A stretch of 39,009 nt of DNA from Sulfuricella sp. (GTDB lineage: Bacteria; Pseudomonadota; Gammaproteobacteria; Burkholderiales; Sulfuricellaceae). The notes below the pieces were generated by a model. It was not told the DNA's origin. It worked only from the letters and a program-made list of their open reading frames with translations, and made no database searches. The stretch lies in NCBI GenBank assembly GCA_023266195.1, contig JAHFRP010000013.1, forward strand, positions 25,381-64,389, in the 5' to 3' direction. Shown piece after piece: positions 35,234-39,009 of the stretch. Position numbers and translations under genes: made by a program. Numbering within the stretch: position 1 is the stretch's first letter; each line of letters opens with the position of its first letter.

Positions 35234-36397
35234 TCATGGCGGCCCCCGGAGCGGCGGACGGTTCGCCGGCGGGATCACCGCGACCACCGTGAATCGTCCC
35301 TCGCGGCAGTGTGGGCAGATCAACCACTCGATACTCGCCACCCGCTTCATGAACGCCTCCACGGACTCCACCGCCAGCGGGTCGGGGGCCGGCGCATCCA
35401 GCGCCGCACGGGCGGCCGCCAATCTGGCGGCCTTGTGCGCCGGGCCGATCAGCCCATAGTGGCGGATGCGCTTGAATCCGCCGGGCAGAACATGTTGCAT
35501 GAAGCGGCCGATGAACTCATCCGCCTCCATATGCACCAGCTTCTTGCGGTTTCCGTTGGCGGAATCGCGCATGCGGAAACGGATCGTGCTTCCCTCCATG
35601 CCGAGGATACGCTCGTTGGAGATGGCCGCCCGATGCGTGTAGCGCCCCAGATACGCCAGCACCTGCGCCGGCCCGCCCAGCGGTTGTTTGGCGTAAACCA
35701 CCCAGTCGTGGCGGCGCAGTTCGGCAAACAGTTTGCGCCATGACGTATCGTCCTTCGCCACATCGTGGCGCAGCTTGTCGGCCTTGCGCGCCGCGTCGAG
35801 CGCATCGAGGAACTTGCCGCGATACACCGAGGAGAGTGCTTGCACCGGAAACAGGAAGCCGCGCGCGGCACTCAGCCACTGCCCGTCAGCCGCCAACGCC
35901 CCGCCCGCCACCAGGGCATGAAGATGAATGTGACGGCCGAGATCCTGCTTCCAGGTATGCAGCGCCAGCGAGAAGCTGGGCGTGCCGCCCAGCCAGCGCG
36001 GGTTGGCGGCGAACTCGTTGAGCGTGGCGGCGACGGCGTTGAACAGCAATGCGTAAAGCGTGCGCGAATCGCATTCCGCCAACCCGTTGAGCGCGTGAGG
36101 CAAGGTGTAAACCAGGTGGAAATACGGCACCGGCAGCAACTCCCGCTGGCGTGCCGCCAGCCAGGCTTCCTTGGCGCGTGTCTGGCATAGCGGGCAATGA
36201 CGGTTGCGGCAGGAGTGGTACAGATAGCGCTGTACGCCGCAATGGTCGCAGGATTCCACATGCCCGCCCAGAGCGGGAGTGCGGCAGGCGACGATCGCCC
36301 GCCACGCCTTCTCCTGGACGGCGGACAGAACGTGCGACGCGAGCCAGGGCTGGCCGTGATTGCGCAGGATATCGGCCAAGCCCACACCGTGGGCCAC
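35234..36397 (-). CDS. IS91-family rolling-circle (HUH) transposase
   Basis: 387 residues from GTG 36397, 14 nt after the recombinase stop. The N-terminal zinc-binding region has C50, C53, C63, C68 and C71 (CDHCGVQ, HSCRNRHCPLCQ). The HUH-type motif HIHLH is at 156-160, and the catalytic tyrosine region YLGRYTHR (Y249, Y253) is intact. The length is in the family range. The protein nicks and transfers one DNA strand at the origin end. It appears intact and could be active; elements of this type can mobilise adjacent DNA by one-ended transposition. Confidence 0.93.
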   Translation of the reverse strand: MAHGVGLADILRNHGQPWLASHVLSAVQEKAWRAIVACRTPALGGHVESCDHCGVQRYLYHSCRNRHCPLCQTRAKEAWLAARQRELLPVPYFHLVYTLPHALNGLAECDSRTLYALLFNAVAATLNEFAANPRWLGGTPSFSLALHTWKQDLGRHIHLHALVAGGALAADGQWLSAARGFLFPVQALSSVYRGKFLDALDAARKADKLRHDVAKDDTSWRKLFAELRRHDWVVYAKQPLGGPAQVLAYLGRYTHRAAISNERILGMEGSTIRFRMRDSANGNRKKLVHMEADEFIGRFMQHVLPGGFKRIRHYGLIGPAHKAARLAAARAALDAPAPDPLAVESVEAFMKRVASIEWLICPHCREGRFTVVAVIPPANRPPLRGPP

Positions 36398-36411
36398 GAC
36401 AGCGGGCGGGG

Positions 36412-37260
36412 CTAGTGGCTTGCGTCGAGCAGGTCCAGTGGCGAAGTGGCGCCGGTCACTTTCTGCTGCGCCAAGTGGAAATAGCGCATGGTGGTTGCCA
36501 CATGGCTGTGGCCGAGCAGCCGCTGGATAGTGTGAATATCGACGCCGGATTCCAGCAAGTGGGTGGCGAAACAGTGGCGCAGGGTGTGGATGCCGCCTTC
36601 ACGCCCGATCCCCGCGCGATCCCGCGCCGCCCAATACATGCGTTGCGCCGTCTGGATGGCGATCGGCCCGGTGCCGTCGGGATTCGGGAACAACCAGGAG
36701 CGCGGACGAAATAAGCGCCAGTAATCGCGCAGGGTGGCCAGCAATTTCGGCGAAAGCAAGGTATAGCGATCCTTGCCGCCCTTGCCCCCGCGCACTTTGA
36801 GGCACATCCTGTCCGCCGCGCTCTCGATGTCGGAAAGTTGCAGTGCGCAGACCTCGGACACGCGCAGCCCGGCAGCATAGGTGGTCATCAGCAGGGTGCG
36901 TCCGCGCGGGTTTGATTCCACGGCGAACAAGCGGGTCAATTCGTCCCGCGACAGGATGTGCGGCAAGGTCTTGGGAACCTTCGCCATGGGGATATCGTAT
37001 CGGGATAGCGGGCGCCGCAGCACCGCTTCATACAGGAACCGGCATGCGCTGGCGGCCTGATTCACGCTGGAATAAGCGAGCTTGCGCTCGACAACCAGAT
37101 GCAGAAGGTAATCCTGCACGTCTTGCGATGAAAGCAAATCCGGCGCACGGCGATAGTGCTTGGCCAACCCTTTCACTGCACCCAGATAAGTTTCTCGCGT
37201 GCGCGGTGCGAACCCGCGCAACACCATCGCATCGTCCATCTGTTGACGCAACGTCTTCAT
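36412..37260 (-). CDS. Tyrosine recombinase (XerC/D-like) accessory to the IS91-type transposase
   Basis: 282 residues from ATG 37260, with AAGGAG 7 nt upstream; an upstream ATG at 37302 has none. The SAM-like N-terminal domain (residues about 1-85) is followed by the catalytic domain with R133 (GLRVSE), K158/K160/K163 region, H225 and R228 (HTLRHCFATHLL), H251 (LLGHSHV) and nucleophile Y260 (TTMRYFH). It lacks the extra segment near the third patch that defines integron integrases, so it is not IntI although its C-terminal SPLDLL ending recalls that family. The transposase start follows its stop by 14 nt on the same strand. Confidence 0.9.
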   Translation of the reverse strand: MKTLRQQMDDAMVLRGFAPRTRETYLGAVKGLAKHYRRAPDLLSSQDVQDYLLHLVVERKLAYSSVNQAASACRFLYEAVLRRPLSRYDIPMAKVPKTLPHILSRDELTRLFAVESNPRGRTLLMTTYAAGLRVSEVCALQLSDIESAADRMCLKVRGGKGGKDRYTLLSPKLLATLRDYWRLFRPRSWLFPNPDGTGPIAIQTAQRMYWAARDRAGIGREGGIHTLRHCFATHLLESGVDIHTIQRLLGHSHVATTMRYFHLAQQKVTGATSPLDLLDASH

Positions 37261-37268
37261 CTTCGTCT

Positions 37269-37304
37269 CCTTGATCGAGTCGGGGACATCCCCAGCGATC
37301 AAGG
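37269..37304. promoter_or_regulatory. Nested hairpin upstream of the tyrosine recombinase
   Basis: CCTTGATCG (37269-37277) pairs with CGATCAAGG (37296-37304), and an inner GGGG (37282-37285) pairs with CCCC (37290-37293). On the minus strand it ends within the AAGGAG ribosome site of the recombinase gene, so it could hide that site in the RNA or serve as a binding site at the element end. Confidence 0.55.
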
Positions 37305-37395
37305 ATCGGAGATTTTTACGTCATTTGCAGCAAGGGGTGGGCGGGGGTGAAGAGCGGGCGATGCAAGTGGGGCGAGGCCACCGCGTAGCGGTTTA

Positions 37396-37454
37396 GTTCA
37401 ACGTAAAGTTAAGGGGCGCGCTTTAGCGCGTCCCGCTTGAACGGTGGGTTGGAG
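37396..37454 (-). other. attC: attC recombination site of the BrnT/BrnA cassette (59 bp)
   Basis: On the minus strand it starts CTCCAAC (37454-37448) and ends GTTGAAC (37402-37396; perfect GTTRRRY), exactly 59 bp. The stem AAGGGGCGCGC (37411-37421) pairs across a TTTA loop with 37426-37438, leaving T37431 and G37435 unpaired on the plus strand. The plus strand is the bottom strand for this cassette, and an unpaired T and G on the bottom strand are the known hallmark of attC hairpins. The site overlaps the last about 15 codons and the stop of brnA. Confidence 0.88.
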
Positions 37455-37675
37455 CCCAACATTTCGAGACGCTCAGCAAGCCACACCTTAATGATGGACT
37501 GCCGAGTTACGCCAATCTTTCCAGCTTCGCGGTCTAGCGAATCAATCATCCATGTGGGGAAGTCGACATTGACGCGCTTTTGTTCCTGCAACACCCTCTT
37601 GGCCTTGGATAAATCCAGCGAAGCGGTAATATCAACATCTTCGTCAAACTGCTGTTCAAATTTTTTAGCTTTCAT
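37409..37675 (-). CDS. brnA: BrnA-type antitoxin (CopG/RHH family)
   Basis: 88 residues. The N-terminal part (residues about 1-30) is the toxin-wrapping arm. VNVDFPTWMIDSLDREAGKI, followed by GVTRQSIIKVWLAERLE, is a ribbon-helix-helix DNA-binding domain (about 34-70). The C-terminal tail GSNPPFKRDALKRAP is encoded inside the attC site and is probably a cassette-acquired extension. The start overlaps the brnT stop by 11 nt. It is expected to neutralise BrnT and repress the operon at the palindrome before brnT. Confidence 0.88.
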   Translation of the reverse strand: MKAKKFEQQFDEDVDITASLDLSKAKRVLQEQKRVNVDFPTWMIDSLDREAGKIGVTRQSIIKVWLAERLEMLGSNPPFKRDALKRAP

Positions 37676-37928
37676 AGAGTGCTACCTCCTCGGTTCGTGA
37701 GCGGCGAACAGAAATGATCCGAATATTCGCCCCTCTGTAGGTAATGACGGCTGACCAACACTTTTCGTAAATCAGACCTATCACGAGGTATCTCGGCTCA
37801 TCTTCTGTCCTTGCGGGAATTTCCAAAAGCCTCGGGTCGTCCCATAATGCCTGAGCATCGTCAAAGCTGATGCCATGCTTAAGAAGATTGGCCTGGCTTT
37901 TTGCTTCGTCAAATTCAAAAGTGATCAT
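37665..37928 (-). CDS. brnT: BrnT-type ribonuclease toxin
   Basis: 87 residues. The family start MITFEFDEAKSQANLLKHGISFDDA is followed by LWDDPRLLEIP, EPRYLVIGLIYEKCWSAVIT, IRIISVRRSRTEEVALYE, which contain the conserved FE(F/W)D, KHG(I/V)SF, R and RRS(R)..E positions of the RelE-like BrnT fold. It cleaves RNA and halts growth when free of BrnA. The ATG directly follows a 17-bp palindrome with no room for a Shine-Dalgarno, suggesting a leaderless or very short-leader mRNA. It is the first gene of a two-gene cassette. Confidence 0.92.
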   Translation of the reverse strand: MITFEFDEAKSQANLLKHGISFDDAQALWDDPRLLEIPARTEDEPRYLVIGLIYEKCWSAVITYRGANIRIISVRRSRTEEVALYES

Positions 37929-37945
37929 GGTATAAAAAATATACC
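37929..37945 (-). promoter_or_regulatory. brnTA operator/promoter palindrome
   Basis: GGTATA (37929-37934), five A, TATACC (37940-37945): a perfect inverted repeat touching the brnT ATG. It is a probable BrnA binding site. On the minus strand TATATT (37943-37938) could be the -10, with a weak TTGCCT 15 bp upstream, which would place the start of transcription at the ATG. Confidence 0.6.
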
Positions 37946-37980
37946 TTTTTTAGTGGGAAGGCAAGCTGGCTCAGATCATG

Positions 37981-38003
37981 CTCTAACGTGGAGTTGAACG
38001 TTC
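37981..38003 (-). other. Truncated attC half-site upstream of the BrnT/BrnA cassette
   Basis: On the minus strand it reads GTTCAACTCCAC then GTTAGAG (37987-37981). The plus-strand word AACGTGGAGTTGAA parallels AACGTAAAGTTAAG of the 59-bp site. The expected left half is missing; repeats start at 38007. The terminal G of this box is complementary to the non-consensus first C of the 59-bp site (CTCCAAC), as expected if both ends came from one circular cassette. Confidence 0.6.
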
Positions 38004-38006
38004 AGG

Positions 38007-38050
38007 GTCACCCATTAGCCCCCCGGTAGTCACCCATTAGCCCCCCGGTA
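38007..38050. repeat. Two perfect tandem 22-bp repeats
   Basis: Two identical 22-bp units (38007-38028 and 38029-38050), each starting GTCACCCATTAG and ending CCCCCCGGTA. The word AGTCACCCAT recurs at 38175-38184. It resembles the multiple terminal repeats at ends of some insertion sequences, but no family is assigned. Confidence 0.75.
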
Positions 38051-38438
38051 GTCAAGAGTGCAAAAAGATACTCGCAAACAACTGCGATAAAAATTTACCG
38101 TACCGGCCATCACTTCCATTTTGCAAAACGGCTTTCGCGCCCTTCGCTTCAACGTGTGGTTGCATGAATCGCACCAGTCACCCATGTGGATCAAGCGATA
38201 ACGATGTTGCCTGTTTCGCCCTGACAGTCAAACTGTCCCAGAAGCATCTCGGTACCGTCTCGCGTCCAATTGTTGGGCAGATCTGTGGCTACCATTGCTG
38301 GTTCCAACCCCTTGCGGCTCGCGACCCGGACGATCCATTTCCTGCAAACGTGTTGTGATGGCAAACGACCGGCGTCCAATCAGTTCTGGTGGCTCGTTGT
38401 CCAACCCCAAATCCTGGCTCGCCGGTCGTTGCCAACCC
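38051..38438. other. Gap without a supported gene (probable IS110 3' flank)
   Basis: Overlapping short frames exist on both strands but none has a ribosome site or recognisable domain. The part next to 38439 is probably the non-coding tail of the IS110 remnant; the part near 38051-38170 is unassigned. Confidence 0.4.
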
Positions 38439-38810
38439 TTATGTGAAGCAACGCTCCACCGAAAATACCTCTCCCGTCTTCAACATGTGAAAGCACGCCC
38501 TGGCCAGCTTGTGCGCGACCGCCTTGATCGCGACCACGCCGTTGCGCTTGGCTTTTTTGCGCTGGTAAAACTTCTTCGCCGACTCGTTATAGCGTATCGC
38601 GAAATTGGCGGCTTCCACATAAGCCCACGCCAAATAGCGGTTGCCGTTTTTGGTGTTGCCTTCACCTTTCTTTTTTCCGTTCGATTCGTGGACGCTGCCG
38701 ACGCAGCGACAGTACGACGCGTAGTTGCCGACATCGGCGAAACGGTCGATGTTGCCCGTCTCCAATAAGATCACTGTCGCCAAAACATCACCGATAGACC
38801 TGAAAATCAT
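38439..38810 (-). pseudogene. IS110-family transposase, C-terminal fragment
   Basis: The frame encodes IGDVLATVILLETGNIDRFA, VGNYASYCRCVGSVHESNGK, KKGEGNTKNGNRYLAWAYVE and VAIKAVAHKLARACFHML, the C-terminal Transposase_20 domain of IS110 transposases with its conserved Ser-type region. The N-terminal DEDD catalytic domain is missing: the reading frame is blocked by a TAG just before 38810. It is a decayed copy pointing away from the second fragment. Confidence 0.9.
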
Positions 38811-38821
38811 CTAGCCGGCCT

Positions 38822-38844
38822 CCTACCGCCGTGGTGGCGGTAGG
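38822..38844. repeat. 9-bp-stem hairpin between IS110 fragments
   Basis: CCTACCGCC (38822-38830), GTGGT, GGCGGTAGG (38836-38844). A perfect stem about 45 bp before the IS110 start codon, in the non-coding region where IS110-family elements encode structured RNA; it may belong to the left end of the element that runs off the window. Confidence 0.6.
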
Positions 38845-38890
38845 GTTAAAGTGAGTTTGCGAACTTGCAATAACCCCACAGGAGGCCGAA

Positions 38891-39009
38891 ATGAAGTATA
38901 GCGGAATTGACCTGCACTCGAATAACAGCGTAGTGACGGTGACAGACGAGGAGGATCGTGTAGTGGCGGAGAAACGGTTGCCCAACGACCTGGCGAAGAT
39001 TCTGGCATT
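38891..39009 (+). CDS. IS110-family transposase, N-terminal part (continues beyond window)
   Basis: The frame is open from ATG 38891, with AGGAGG 5 nt upstream, to the right edge (39 codons). MKYSGIDLHSNNSVVTVTDE, followed by EDRVVAEKRLPNDLAKIL, is the start of the DEDD RuvC-like domain of IS110 transposases (first catalytic Asp in GIDLH). Whether the gene is intact cannot be seen. It is in the opposite orientation to the C-terminal fragment at 38439-38810. Confidence 0.88.
   Translation, partial: MKYSGIDLHSNNSVVTVTDEEDRVVAEKRLPNDLAKILA

Larger units (their letters stand above)
34985..37395 (-). mobile_element. IS91-type element with tyrosine recombinase, inserted in a cassette (right limit approximate)
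   Basis: It contains a tyrosine-recombinase gene followed by an IS91 HUH-transposase gene, a combination known in a subset of IS91-family elements. At the transposase-downstream end, the tetranucleotide GAAC (34981-34984; GTTC on the element strand) lies between attC (ending 34979) and a CCGC/GCGG-type stem at about 34984-35003. GAAC/CAAG is the known IS91-family target adjoining the replication-origin end, so the left limit is reasonably placed. The other end (terIS) cannot be read and lies somewhere in 37305-37395. Bases 35004-35233 carry no supported gene. Confidence 0.6.

Noticed and set aside
36412-37260. Integron integrase (IntI)
   Set aside because: The tyrosine recombinase ends in SPLDLL like IntI but lacks the extra integron-specific segment before the HxLRH motif, and it is coupled to an IS91 transposase.
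38007-38050. CRISPR array
   Set aside because: Only two directly abutting 22-bp repeats without spacers and no cas genes.
38164-38410. Short overlapping frames on both strands
   Set aside because: No domain, ribosome site or neighbour logic; probably the non-coding flank of the IS110 remnant.

Overview
The window looks like the chromosome of a betaproteobacterium, probably in or near the Nitrosomonadales. The GC content is high. The core block rpoE-rseA-rseB-rseC-mucD/degQ-glutaredoxin-lepA-lepB-DUF4845-rnc-era with nadB divergent from rpoE is typical of that class. I cannot name the genus from the sequence alone.

Layout. (1) Positions 1-9913, minus strand: a secretion and adhesion locus. 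A TolC-type outer-membrane lipoprotein with a C-terminal NTF2-like domain and a short membrane-fusion protein precede the first ~2298 codons of a giant LEPR-motif/DUF4347 protein, built of Ig-like, propeller-like and GEVED modules, that runs off the left edge. (2) 10119-10762: repeats joined to a decapitated histidine-kinase gene. (3) 10780-15335: an RNA-type metallo-beta-lactamase protein, ygfZ, a ygfX-like gene and nadB. (4) 15565-19821: the sigma-E envelope-stress operon (sigma factor, anti-sigma RseA, RseB, RseC, periplasmic protease, glutaredoxin), closed by a strong terminator only 12 nt before lepA. (5) 19882-26179: lepA, lepB, DUF4845, rnc, era and rhlE, with repeat-type inverted sequences in three of the gaps. 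(6) 26364-30917: small envelope and stress proteins (BON lipoprotein, YqjD/YqjE/YqjK set, YvlD family, a Lys/Ala-rich secreted peptide) and a HI0933-type flavoprotein. (7) 30940-39009: an accessory region with an IS3 remnant, a MITE-like element, glgC, and then a relic integron cassette array.

The most interesting part is 34240-38003. Reading on the minus strand there are two well-formed attC sites (37396-37454, 59 bp; 34896-34979, 84 bp), a truncated attC half-site (37981-38003) and a degenerate attC-like hairpin (34240-34295). They delimit a BrnT/BrnA toxin-antitoxin cassette, a middle cassette apparently occupied by an IS91-type element (HUH transposase plus tyrosine recombinase), and a DUF2269 membrane-protein cassette whose start codon lies 9 nt after an attC. 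No integron integrase is in the window, so this is an integrase-less cassette cluster (CALIN-like). It is flanked on the right by two IS110 fragments in opposite orientation.

Functionally, the left end makes and exports a very large surface protein, the centre senses and repairs envelope damage and carries out translation and RNA-processing housekeeping, and the right end is a recombination hot spot. No rRNA, tRNA or CRISPR array was seen.
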